The notes beneath the pieces are model-generated. The model worked only from the letters and a program-made list of their open reading frames with translations. It was not told the DNA's origin and did not search any database. DNA of 28,961 bases from Calocera cornea HHB12733 (lineage: Eukaryota; Basidiomycota; Dacrymycetes; Dacrymycetales; Dacrymycetaceae). Positions 9,781 through 20,143 of this stretch are shown one piece after another. Numbering within the stretch: position 1 is the first letter of the stretch; each line of letters begins with the position of its first letter. The stretch spans positions 1,751-30,711 of the forward strand of contig KV424157.1 of the NCBI GenBank assembly GCA_001632435.1. The letters run 5' to 3'. The translations under genes were made by a program, and so were the position numbers.

Positions 9781-11426
9781 GGGTGCCCGGGGATTGGCGG
9801 GGCAGGATTGGGGGTGTTGTGATGCCTTGTAGGTGGGTTATAAACAACAGGCTATGGCCGACGTGGGACCGTTGTCTTGAGGTGGTGCGTCAGCCGATGA
9901 TGAGAGGCCCAGGTGGTGGGAGTCCGAAGGGGGAGTGCTCCTGCCGAAGACGAGGTACTGCAGGTGGGAGGTGGCAGGGTTGTATATGCAGCCCACGGGC
10001 CCTTCCGATCCACGCAATTCCTCGCTGGGCTGATGCAACCGTGTTGTGCAGAGCAGTGCTGTGCTGTCGCCGCCGGGAATAATAATAACACAACAAGTAG
10101 GAGCTAGGAGAGAGGGGGGGAGTGCTGTAAATTTGTAGTCAGCCAAGCAGTCGGAGCTGCGCCGACGGGCAACTCGCGACCTGTCCCGCGGCATTCGTCG
10201 TCCGATCCACCCGCCTGGGTGGAGTGGCTAGGCACCGGGTGCAATCCTATCGCTCCCTGGGCGGGAGAGGCGGGATGTCACGTGAGATCGGTCTGCCGAG
10301 TCCCACGCTCGGAGGGCTAGGCGTTTATAAATACAAATGCAAATACTTTTTGATTAACAACGTCAGGTTCACGTTGATGAGCTTTCTGTGTACGAGAGGG
10401 ACGTTGTTACTGCAGTCGATGTTGCGTATCTATCTCCCTTCTCTGTCGTTTGTTGCTGTTTGTTGTTTGTTGCCCCCGGCCGAACTCCCAAGATCCGCCC
10501 GGCAGTTCAGGATCATCATCCGCACCAGTGGTCCACGGGGGCAAGACATCCCGCCATCAAGCGCGTCACCTCCCATTCCCACTTCACACGCTCTAGGGTT
10601 AGCAGAACACTGGTCATCGTTGAGGGAAGCTTGGGAGGGCACGGGATGGGCGCTTGTCACGCTTGGGAAAGGGGCCGAGCAACCCTAACCCAACCGCATA
10701 AGCGCCGGGCAGAGTTACCTGCCCCTCCAGGGCAGCCGGCACCGGGCACTGTAGCACACGCCCAGACGGCACGAGCCTATCCACATCCATCCCCATCGTT
10801 GCAGAAGCAGCCCCGGTGAAGGGAGATGTCGGCCCGACCCACCGCTGGGGATCGTCGTCCCCGCCGAACAGAGTCGAGTACTGTAGCCGGTCCGGGCATC
10901 CCATCGTAGCGAACCAATTCAAGCCAAGGAATGCTTCTCCCAATACTAGTACTGTACATCCCTACACCCGACGTGGTTTAATTTATAAAGGAGTGCAATG
11001 GAAGGAGGAGGGGTTGGAACGAAGTCAAGGCAAGGAAGCCAAAGCCCACCCCAGCCGGGTGCAAAATACCCCGCTCCCTCCGACGCCTTGTACGGTTATT
11101 CCCCATAGCCGGTCTCAGCATCGCACCGTCACACCCAGCCCGGGCCCGCTCCCACCCGCGCTCCCATCCCTCGCCCCTCTCCCCTTGGCCCTCTGTCTGT
11201 GCCGGTGCTTCCTATTCCCAGCTGCGATTCTCAGCACTTCCCCGTCGGGTTTGCCCTATATACGTGCGGCGACACTCGCACCCGGTACTGTGCCGTGCTT
11301 GCTCTCACCCTCTCTCCCCCTACTCGCGTGATCGGCCTCCTTTCCTTCAAGCTCGCCCGAGTGCTCGTACCGAAGCACGGGAGTAGTACAGCAGCTGAGA
11401 CAGCTGGCACAGTGTTGGCACAAGAG
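9781..11426. other. Divergent intergenic region (IDO / ANT1)
   Basis: 1.6 kb between two divergent genes. A weak TATA-like TTATAAA lies at 9838-9844, about 60 bases upstream of the IDO ATG. A perfect TCACGTGA E-box palindrome (Cbf1/bHLH type) is at 10278-10285. Pyrimidine-rich DNA precedes the carrier gene. Frames up to 171 codons are open but look non-coding (biased, no family match). No gene supported. Confidence 0.5.
11257..11263 (+). promoter_or_regulatory. TATA-like element upstream of the carrier gene
   Basis: TATATAC, 164 bases upstream of the carrier ATG and followed by pyrimidine-rich sequence, a common fungal promoter layout. Weak evidence. Confidence 0.3.
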
Positions 11427-12949
11427 ATGGCAGAGCAGCTCACGCCCTTCGGGCACGCGCTCGCAGGCGCACTCGGCGCGGTCTTCAGCAACTCGTGCGT
11501 CCCTCCCTCCCATCTCCCTCCTATCTTCACTATCTGACGATCACCCAGCGTCGTCTACCCGCTCGACACGTGCGTCCCTTCCCACATCCCCATCGTACAC
11601 AAGTGCTAACGATCATCCAGGATCAAGACGCGCATCCAAGCCGGGGAGAACAAAGTGACGCTCAAGTCGGGCAAGGAGAAGCACCTTGGCGCGTGGGAGC
11701 TGCTGTACAAGATCATCCGCGAGGAGGGCGTGGTCGGGTACTATGCGGGCTACGCAGCGAGCATGCTTAGTACTTTTTCCCAGTGTGCGTCATCTGCCTC
11801 CCCTCCTCCCCTACCCGCCAGCTAGGAGAGGGGTACTTGTATGCATGCGCTGACAAGTACGGCAGCCTACGCCTATTTCTTCGCCTATACCGTCGTGCGC
11901 ACCGCCTACCTTCGCCGTTTAACACGGCGCGCCTCCTCAGGCGCCACCGTCCAAATCAGCACGGCCATGGAGCTCCTACTTGGTGCGCTCGCCGGCGCGC
12001 TCGCACAGATCTTCACCATCCCCGTCTCGGTGATCGCGACGCGGCAGCAGATCGGGAGCGCACACCTGCACTCGTCGCACGCGAGCAACCAGGAGCGGGA
12101 CAACTCCTTCCTCGGCGTGGCACGGGACATCGTGCGCGAGGACGGCATCACGGGGCTCTGGGCCGGCCTGAAACCCGGGCTGGTGCTCACCGTCAACCCG
12201 GCGATCACGTACGGCGTGTTCGAGCGCATAAAGGGCATCGTCCTCGCCCGCGATGGGGGCACCAAGCTCAAGCCGGGCACGGCATTCATGGTCGGCGCGC
12301 TTAGCAAGACCCTCGCCACCGTCGTCACGTACCCGTACATCATGGCGAAGATCCGGCTGCAGGCACGCTGGCATGGGCAGGAGGACGACCTGCCAAGTCT
12401 CCTCACCTCTGCTGCCGGTGCTGCCGAGCAGCCGGCACTGAACGAGTCCACCACCGGGGCAGCGGCAGCAGCGCCCACGTTCGCCGAGGTTGCCCAGCCC
12501 AGCCCGGAGGAGGGGGTGAAGGAGAAGGCGCGGGCGGTGAACAAGGGCCAGCTGGCCCCGGCCCCGGCTCCGGGGCATACGCACCACCAGAAGTATAGTG
12601 GCGCTGTGGACTTGCTGGCGCAGGTGTTGAAGGAAGACGGGTTCAAGGGCTGGTATGAGGTGCGTTGTTGTATCTCCTACTCCCATCCCTGCCCTGTCCT
12701 CGTACATTTGTTTCCCTCTGCCTTCTCCTCCCTCCCTCCCTCGTTCCTTCCTACGCTACTGCCCCTCGAACAAGGAATAAGGAACAGAGACACTGACACG
12801 CCGCGCAGGGCATGGAGACCCAGATCACGAAGGCGGTCGTCTGCCAAGCCATGCTCTTCATGATGAAGGACCAGTTCGAGCACGCCGCGCTGCTCCTGCA
12901 GAGGCACGGGCGGAGGGTCGTCGCTGGGGCCGTGGCGGGGAAGGTGTGA
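11427..12949 (+). CDS. ANT1: Peroxisomal adenine-nucleotide carrier, ANT1-like (mitochondrial carrier family)
   Basis: Six-helix solute carrier; the closest family recalled is yeast Ant1, which imports ATP into peroxisomes for fatty-acid activation. Five exons (11427-11494, 11549-11569, 11621-11784, 11866-12659, 12809-12949) join in phase to 395 residues. Repeat 1 has the carrier signature PLDTIKTRIQ (27-36) followed by IIREEGVVGYYAGY; repeat 2 has PVSVIATRQQ and DIVREDGITGLWAGLKPG; repeat 3 has YPYIMAKIRLQA and LKEDGFKGWYEGMETQI. The second signature lacks the usual acidic residue, as I would expect for peroxisomal members. Exon 2 is only 21 bases. A low-complexity Ala/Pro/Glu insertion of about 70 residues (roughly 260-328) in repeat 3 makes it longer than the usual 300-330. 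All four introns begin GTGCGT. A coenzyme A or NAD carrier of the same clade cannot be excluded. Confidence 0.85.
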
Positions 12950-13876
12950 GCTGTGGCTGTGGCCTATCAGAGGGAAAACTTGATCAGATGGGATTGGAAG
13001 GCTCGGTCGGCGGCGGTGGTGGTAGTGATGGTGGCTGGGACGAGGCAGTGGAGGGGGCCGCGCGGAAGTGCACTGTACTGTAATGACCTTATAGAGCTAC
13101 GTTGTCCGTTGGCTCGGGATGTTGTGTCCTCTCCACTGTTCTATGTCAGGCTGTCAGGCCTGATGCGGTGCAGAAGTTGTTCTTGAACCACGACCTGTGT
13201 GGACTGCCCGAGTATGAAGTCTCAAGCACCTTGAACATTTGAGCCGGATAGAAGCGTGGATGACCCGAACGCCCTGTTCCGCGGACACGCAGATACAGTA
13301 TGACCCTTGTTGACCTGCACACGCACCGCTTGTACATCCGCGGATGCACAGCAATCGTTTTTCACATCCGATGCCCATCAACCTGCCCAACGCTGTACCT
13401 CCCTTCCTACTATCAGAGTCTACGAGGCCCCAAATCCGTCTCTCCAAGCCCAAGCACGCAGTGTACAACCGTCTTCTAAACGGAAGGGCGCGGGACGTGG
13501 CGATCAATGGGCCCTCTTCTTACGGCCGCTATTGGGCTTCAAACTCCTGCATGGCAGCGCAGCGTATGGGCGTGTCAACGCTGGTCGCGGAATATCCCCC
13601 TTACGCTGGAACAAAGAGCATCGGTCACAGTGACTGATCAAAGGCGGGTTTAGAACGCCTCGTGCGGGAGGATGTCGGCTTACCCCTTCGTTGTCCATGA
13701 TCAATCCCTGGGGCCTAAAATGGTAGATCTCAGAGAGCCATGTTCTCCTCGCTGGAGTGGTCGTTCAAGGTTCTGGACTGTCCTCGCACCGCTTGGAAGC
13801 CTCTGCCGGCTTGTATGGAGAATATAAAAAGCTGGTAGCATTGTGCACAAAACGTCACGGACAGCCTGTGTTCGAA
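12950..13876. other. Intergenic region between ANT1 and DUF6533 copy B
   Basis: No gene recognised; the open frames on both strands (up to 117 codons) resemble nothing known. The first part should hold the carrier 3' UTR. Confidence 0.5.
13823..13829 (+). promoter_or_regulatory. TATA box of DUF6533 copy B
   Basis: TATAAAA, 48-54 bases upstream of the proposed ATG at 13877. A canonical TATA at this spacing supports transcription of copy B. Copies A and C do not share this upstream sequence. Confidence 0.4.
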
Positions 13877-15581
13877 ATGTCCAGTCTCACTCCAGCTGAG
13901 ATGGAGGCGCTCGATGTTATCCTGACTGAGCTCTCTCAAGCCCGCATTACACAATATGGGATGGCAGCAGGTGCCGTGAGCATAATCAGCTTTCCATTGA
14001 CTTGGGTGGTGAATGATGGCACTTCCTGACAGGCCCTCGTCTTCTACGACCTTATTCTCAACATTCCGAAAGAGGTGGGTGTAGGCATCTCGTGGTACAG
14101 TTCAAGTCTCATGGCGTCCAGAGTGTTCTAATTTGGAAGTCCCCTCGTTCACTTCCCAAGTACACCTATCTCCTCAACCGGTACCCGGTTGCCTTGGCCT
14201 TCATTGTACAGACCTACAGTGAGCCAGAATGCTTGAGATAGAACGTCGCAAAAGCTAACTATAAGCTCAACTCGTCCGGAAGTTGAGGGCGGGTTTTCCA
14301 CTACTCTGCTTTCAAATGAGGTAAGAAGTCTGTGCGTACATCCTGAACCGACACTCAAGCTTTCTATTGTTTCCCACAGACGTCAGTTTGACGCTATCTT
14401 TGTCCCTCATCATCAAGTAGCCTAAATACTCTTCCCAGATGCCATGCATACTGGATTTGGATTATCTACTTCGGCATCTTCGAAGGTTTCGCCCTTGGCG
14501 GAGGTGCGTACTCCGAGCTCCGCCAGACTGTTGTGTTGTATTGACATAGGTATGCGGCACAGGTCTCATCGTGTTCCGAGCCTACGTGCTATACAAAGAC
14601 GTCAAATTCAGTAGGATTCTGTTCACTCTCTTGTGGATGATAAACTGGTTACCCAGTTCAATAACAATGGCAGTTGGATATGGGACATGGTATACGATGG
14701 GTAGGTTGACGGCTTTCAGAGGGAATTTGGTTAATTTGGAACTTTGGCGTTTCAGACAACAACAACATGATCTCCCTGAGCATTCCAGGCCTGTGCGCCC
14801 CGACTGATCGACCATCGTGGATCTGGCTCATGTGGCCCTGGGCAGTGAGAATTTGTTTCCCCGGCCGGACACTTACGTCCGAGTTCCTCACGGTCCCACA
14901 GATCATTTTTCAAAGTACCGTCTGCGCTCTGCTTCTCTACAAGTTCTGGGAGAGCCGGAAAACCCAGGGCGGCCAGTACTCTGGTAGTCTCATGTCGTGC
15001 TTGATACGCGATGGTGTGTTTTACAATGTGGTGCGCATCTCCCCGGGCGGCAATCAAGCCTTGTAGCAGGACCTGACTTACTTGTAGATTCTTCTGGGTT
15101 AGTCCTCTCCTACACTACTCTAAAAAGCTCAGGGGCACATCTCAAGCCCATTTAAGCGTGCCAGACACTGAACCTCGTCTTCTACCTGGCGCTTCCAGTA
15201 CGGGGGCTTTCTCCCATAATCTTCATTTGTTTTGCTTATCAAAGTATTTACGCAGGACGCGCTATTTTTGTTCGCGTTTGTGTATGTCCACTCTGCGTGG
15301 CAGGTATGCTGTCCTGAGCAATGCTGGTAGACCGGACTGGGCCATTTCCATAAGTTTGATTGGGAGGTAAGCCTGTTCGTAGCGTGTGCGATACAGTTCA
15401 GACCAACGTCAATGCCAGGATCTATCTCAATCTCCGGGATGTTGCGAACCCCCACGAATGGGCGCAGGCCACTACGCTCTTCGACAACACCAAGCAAACT
15501 GGGCGCCTCGAACCAGAGCTGGGTGGGGCCGGTCGGCCAACCCGTGAGACTTTTGAAATGGACTCGGAATCGAGAGAGTGA
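13877..15581 (+). CDS. DUF6533-domain multi-pass membrane protein (copy B)
   Basis: Paralogue of copy A in the opposite orientation. Blocks: 13877-13975 (MSSLTPAEMEAL...YGMAAGA), 14033-14074 (ALVFYDLILNIPKE), 14122-14218 (SVLIWKSPRSLPKYTYL then LNRYPVALAF), 14283-14320 (EGGFSTTLLSNE), 14439-14503 (CHAYWIWIIYFGIFEGFALG), 14563-14700 (GLIVFRAYVLYKDVKFSR, INWLPSSITMAVGYG), 14756-14844 (LCAPTDRPSWIWLMW), 14902-15030 (SGSLMSCLIRDGVFYNV), a block LNLVFYLALP, then DALFLFAFVYV, DWAISISLIGR and the tail IYLNLRDVANPHEW stopping at 15581. Intron phases agree with copy A through the first four blocks and from GLIV onwards. The join before CHAYW and the one after FAFVYV do not resolve in either copy. Family function is unknown. 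The gene is convergent with the SDR, 138 bases away. An alternative start is the Met at 13901. Confidence 0.65.
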
Positions 15582-15719
15582 TGCTGGGATGAGGACGTGC
15601 AACGATGGTGCAGCTTCGTAACAGTATGTACCATAGTAACTAAGCACCAACTGTCCTCAACGCACAGTGGCAATTCAGTGCTGGATACCGCAGTCAATGT
15701 CAGTTCTGTTTTCAAGCTG

Positions 15720-16855
15720 TCATAGATCAGCTGGTAGCGCGAGACGGTTCTTGAGCGCATCATTCTTCAGAATCCCGGCCTTAAACCTCTCCGCCACTTC
15801 ATCCAGATCCCAAGCGGCAGATACATATCGCCCGGCGAGATAGTCTTCCGAACCCGACTGTTGAGTGTGAGTGAAGAACATACCCATGAGAGGAGCTGCT
15901 TACAACCAAACGGACCATTGTCCATGGTCCGAGGGTGACATCATCATTCAGGATGCTCAGCAGGCGCTCGCCGCCCGCTTTGGAAAGCTCGGTCTTTACT
16001 CCTCCCGGGTGAAGGGAGAATACCTTGACACCAGCAGTGCCATGTTCTGATGCGGGAGTCAGACAGCGCCTCTTGAAGTAAGGAAAACTGATACCAAGAT
16101 GCGCGAATTCAGCCACGCGATTGATAACGTGCTTTGTTGTCTGATAGGCAGAAGAACCAGACACCCGGACTACATGGAATAATTTGTCGATCAGTGCATT
16201 GATCAAACAATCAGATTAGCCGGACATACGTTGCCCGCCCACGCTGCCGACGAAGATGAAGTACCCTTTCGTCTTCTCCAGATACGGTAGAGCGTAGCTG
16301 CAAAACATCAGCATGCATACAATGTACCCAATAAGAGCTGAACCGTACTGTGCCACGTTGAATGATCCGCGTACATTGACCTCCCAAATGTTCCACCACA
16401 CGTCCGGATCTTGGTCCGCCATCTCTGCGAAGCCAGTCAATATCGAGTTCAAGGAGTCGGACGAAGGGTAACTCACTGACACCAAGCACCTCCATGGCTC
16501 CCGAGTTGCTGATGACCACGTCCACCTTGCCAAACAGCTCAATGCACTTCCTGATCGCCTCCGCTACCTGCTCAGGTTGCACCACGTCCGCGACCGAGGT
16601 GCCGACCTTCGTATCTGGGAAGCGCTTCGTGATCTCTTTCACGGTCTCGTCGATTGTCGCCTGATTTCTCGATACCAGGAAGAGAGAACCGCCGCATTCT
16701 GCAAACGCGTAGGCGGTCGCTTCGCCGATGCCACGCGATGCTCCGGTGATGAGGACGACTTTGCCCTCGCAGGAGTCGCGAAACTTGGAGGGATCGATGC
16801 CGGGATAGATCGCCTGGTGGTGTTTTACCGGCAGGTCTTCAGCAGGTGGCGCCAT
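15720..16855 (-). CDS. Short-chain dehydrogenase/reductase (SDR)
   Basis: NAD(P)-dependent oxidoreductase of the classical SDR fold; substrate unknown. Six exons on the minus strand (16477-16855, 16349-16424, 16230-16297, 16095-16169, 15904-16046, 15720-15857) join in phase to 292 residues. Cofactor motif TGASRGIG at 37-44; a VADV segment after strand 4; ISNSGA where most SDRs have NNAG; Ser170 in FVGSVGGQ and the catalytic Tyr183-x3-Lys187 in SAYQTTK; then VFSLHPGGVKTEL. Typical length. The N-terminus MAPPAEDLPVKHHQAIYPGI is a fungal-type extension before the first strand. Introns begin GTGAGT, GTACGG, GTATGT, GTATCA and GTAAGC, unlike the GTGCGY of the GC-rich genes. The junction of exons 1 and 2 (a Lys codon before MADQDPDVWW) is the least certain. 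It lies 210 bases downstream of the maleylacetate reductase on the same strand. Confidence 0.88.
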
Positions 16856-17065
16856 GATATGGAAGCGTCGGAACGTTGCAGAGCAGCGACCGAAAGCATC
16901 GTGCCTGCCATTGTCGTCTAACTTATAGGCAAGGAGGGTGATCGTTGACGCGAACGAGTGAGGAGGATGGGACGTGATCCAGGGACGCGTCGGGAGAACG
17001 TTGACCGCCGGTCAGTACCGGTTGGCATCACAATTGCATTGTTGTCCTTATTTGTACATATTCAT

Positions 17066-18301
17066 TCACAGATCGGCTCTCGCCTCCTCGCCCTCCCAAC
17101 ATCTCCGGATGACCTCCCTAATCTTCTCCTTCTCAATCTCCCTCGGGTTCCAGTACGGGTTCCGAGTCGCGATCTCAGCCGCCTTGTCCACATCTGACTC
17201 TTTCATACCGAACTCCTTCAGCCCGCGCTTCACCTTCAGCTTCGTAAGTAGCACGTTTAGCCCCTTGATCGCGTCCTCGTCGCTACCCGGCAAGACCTCC
17301 GCAAGCTTCTGCATCACCTCCGGAATGGCGGGTGCATTGTATGCCAGAGCATGCGGGAGGACGATCGTGTGCGTCTCGGCGTGGGGGAGGTTGAACGACC
17401 CGCCCAGCGCATGGCAGAGCTTGTGGTGGAGAGCCATGCCGACATTGCCGAGGACCACACCGCATAGCCAGGCGCCGTACAACGCTTGAGAGCGGGCGGG
17501 TACGTCCGATGGCGAGGAGACGATGGTCGGGAGGGAGGTGGCGAGCGAGCGAATGCCTTCGAGTGCCATAAGGGACATGATCGGGTTGCCGTTCTGAGCA
17601 TATAGGCCCTCAACTGAAGCAGACGTAAGTAAGCGGAACTTTGGCGTTGAGAGTATCCTTGGCGCACCTGAATGAGCGATTGCATTTACACCGCTCGTCG
17701 CGCTCAAGCCCGGCGGTAACGTCATCGTGAGATCCACATCGTACACGACCGCCGTTGGCAGGATCTTCGGATCGCTCCTCGTCTTCTTCTCCCCTCCGAC
17801 CGTCTCGCCCAGGATTGGTGTCATCTCACTCCCAGCGTACGTCGTCGGGATGCTCACATGCGGCAGCCCGGTGCGCACAGCGAGCGCCTTCCCGAGCCCC
17901 GTGGTCGAGCCACCTCCGATGCTGACCAGGCTGTCCGCACCGGAGGACTTGAGGAATTCAAGCGCCTCGTCGGTAATGTTGCCCGGGGTGTGCATCGTCG
18001 CCTTCGAGAACACGCCGACGGGGGTGATCCCTTTGACAGAGCCGACGATATTCTCGACTTTCTCAGCTTGGAAGGTCTGCTCGGGCGTACAGAGGATGAG
18101 AGGCTTGAAGGCTTTGAGCCTTTCGAGCTCGGCAGGGACCTTGCTGAGCGTGCCGGTGCCGAAGACGACGCGTAGGGGAGCTTGGTTGTACTCGAACGAG
18201 CTCATCATCAGGCGTCTTGCTGGAGCGGCGGTAGTGCAAGTGGGAGATGATAGATAGGCCGCTCTGCTCTTGACGAGCGAGAGGGAAGAACGCAGGAGCA
18301 T
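17066..18301 (-). CDS. Maleylacetate reductase (iron-type alcohol dehydrogenase family), possibly mitochondrial
   Basis: Reduces maleylacetate to 3-oxoadipate with NAD(P)H, a late step in the hydroxyquinol branch of aromatic degradation. Two exons (17668-18301 and 17066-17613) flank a 54-base GTGCGC...CAG intron that the uninterrupted reading frame runs through; spliced length is 393 residues. Landmarks: RVVFGTGTL near the start of the catalytic part, the nucleotide-binding SIGGGSTTGLGKALA, PTTYAGSEMTPILGET, the NAIAHSVEGLYAQNGNP block across the splice, and HHKLCHALGGSFNLPHAETH with LPHALAYNAP. About 31 residues at the N-terminus (MLLRSSLSLVKSRAAYLSSP, then more Ala/Arg) have several basic and no acidic residues, like a mitochondrial presequence, whereas bacterial enzymes of about 350-360 residues start near the tandem Met32-Met33. 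Initiation there would give a cytosolic form. Other iron-ADH activities are possible, but the motifs fit maleylacetate reductase best. Confidence 0.85.
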   Translation of the reverse strand: MLLRSSLSLVKSRAAYLSSPTCTTAAPARRLMMSSFEYNQAPLRVVFGTGTLSKVPAELERLKAFKPLILCTPEQTFQAEKVENIVGSVKGITPVGVFSKATMHTPGNITDEALEFLKSSGADSLVSIGGGSTTGLGKALAVRTGLPHVSIPTTYAGSEMTPILGETVGGEKKTRSDPKILPTAVVYDVDLTMTLPPGLSATSGVNAIAHSGAPRILSTPKFRLLTSASVEGLYAQNGNPIMSLMALEGIRSLATSLPTIVSSPSDVPARSQALYGAWLCGVVLGNVGMALHHKLCHALGGSFNLPHAETHTIVLPHALAYNAPAIPEVMQKLAEVLPGSDEDAIKGLNVLLTKLKVKRGLKEFGMKESDVDKAAEIATRNPYWNPREIEKEKIREVIRRCWEGEEARADL

Positions 18302-18468
18302 TACATAGTCAGAGATGTGTGGGAAAGAGAGAAGACACGGTCATGAGCCAGTCGGAGGCTAACGCCAACGGGTGAACATTCAACCCCCATCGTCTGCCAC
18401 CACGCGTAGGCACAAGCATACATTGACACCCTCAGGCTCATTACGGTCATTGATGCAGGACAATCAGT

Positions 18469-19977
18469 TCATACAGGTCTGGCGTTCATTCTGTTCTGCA
18501 TCCAGTCCCAATACTGCTTGGGAAGGAAGCCGATTCGTTGCACCCCGGGGTCCACATCTTGAATCGAGGGAATTGACGGGAGCCCTAACACCCACACCTG
18601 CAAACCGAATCTCGGGCGGTACATCACCCTGAACAGTTTTCCATCAAGAGGGTCTCTGGGACTCTCTGCTTTACAACGTTGGTGGATGTACTCGATGACT
18701 GCATTCGTCCAGTTCAGGCACGCGCTCGCTGACCAGCCGGCCTTTAACCCCAGGCGCGGCAACTGGAAAGTCTCGAACGTCTGGGTAGCCTCGAGATGGT
18801 ATGGTTCTTGTGGGCTGCGAAATCCGACGACAACCTCTGGGATGCCAAGGAGGTACGACTGAGCCCAGTACTTGAGTGCCTTGCTATGAAGGGCGTCAGA
18901 AGTGGACGATATGCGTAGATGGCGGACCGACCGCTCGAAATTCTTCCCGTCTCGGTCGCTTCGCACCACGGCGGACGTCTTGAGCTCCACATAATTCCCA
19001 TCATTCTTCCCCGTATATCGTCCTTATTGCTGCTTTATCCCAATACCTGGAATCGTGAATGTTTGACTTACCTCGTACGCAGTCGACCTCCCCTCCGAGG
19101 ACCAAGTTCCATGGACCTAGGTTGGTCTGGACGACACTGCACCACTGCATATTCGTGTTGACGTCCGGCTCATGTGACCCGACGATAGGTTCCTGAGAAG
19201 GGTGGTCGACAGTGCAGTACGACTCGAAGGCATACCTAGACAATCTGAGCGTCCGTGCGCAACTGAGGAAAGGTAACCGACCCAGTGTACATTAACTTGC
19301 GCTGGGGCTCTGTGACCGTCCGTCTGAGATGTGTCTTAGACAATCGCCCCGCAGCAATGGAATACAGCACACACTTCGGAGTCAGCTCAAGAGGTTCTCT
19401 TGATTTGAGTGTATGCGGATTCAAGTACGTCACTCCCTTATTGTCCTCCAGGTACAGGGTACCATCGAGAATCATTGCGTTCATCTCCCATTCGTCCCGG
19501 TCTTCATACTGCGCAGTCATGATCCTGGGCGTTTTCCCGTGAGCAGCTTATATCTAGAGCAGTAGACACACAAACGACTTACTTCGTCATCATCCCACGC
19601 CATGTCACAACGTTCGGCTTTTCCTTCACCTTGCCCGAGTCGACCGCCCTGGCATACGTCTCTAGCAGCGCATCCAGCCGATAATGTTCATCATCTCTTC
19701 GTGGCCAGTTCTCATATCCCGCATCCAGATTCGCCCCCACCGGTGGATCGACAAAGTATCGCAGTGAGGAGTCGTCATGCCGTAACACATGGTTCTCGTC
19801 GTACGAGAATGTTGCGATCTGGTCGGGGACGGTGAGCGCCGCTACGGGCTTGATGGCGGCATACGCTGCCGGGTCGCGTCGAAACACCATCTTGGCATTA
19901 ACCTCGGGAATATTCTCATGTAGCCCAGGTGGAAGCGGGAGGACCGGAAAGGAAGCGAACGGTGGTATGGCCGACAT
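18469..19977 (-). CDS. RAI1: RAI1/DXO-family decapping nuclease
   Basis: Removes incomplete or non-canonical 5' caps from RNA; in yeast Rai1 partners the nuclear exonuclease Rat1. Four exons (19583-19977, 19282-19524, 19072-19235, 18469-19022) join in phase to 451 residues. Family motifs appear in order: WRGMMTKIMTAQYEDRDEWE (from 126), GTLYLED, GYAFESY with Glu217, GGEVDCVRG with Glu262 and Asp264, and YVELKTS with Glu280 and Lys282, the acidic and lysine residues that bind the metal in this family; then LKYWAQSYLLGIPEVVVGFR. The active site appears complete. Intron 2 has an unusual donor (GTCGGT) but restores the GYxFE motif exactly; intron 3 ends in AAG. The N-terminal stretch rich in Pro precedes a Dom3Z-like core. 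No RAT1 gene lies in the window. The gene precedes the maleylacetate reductase by 167 bases on the same strand. Confidence 0.9.
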
Positions 19978-20143
19978 CGTCGATGGTGATCGCTATCAAC
20001 AAACATCACAAAAAGCGGGCGAAGCTTGGGACCCCTTTTCAGACCCTTGGGGTTGCGTCCACAATTATTGTGGCACTTTTGGCACGTTGCCAATCCCTGT
20101 GGGGCTTATGGACCCTTATCAGGCCATATCGGTGCCTCATCTG

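Noticed and set aside
11906..12707. Minus-strand frames of over 240 codons opposite ANT1
   Set aside because: Antisense shadows of the fourth exon, which shows carrier signatures on the plus strand.
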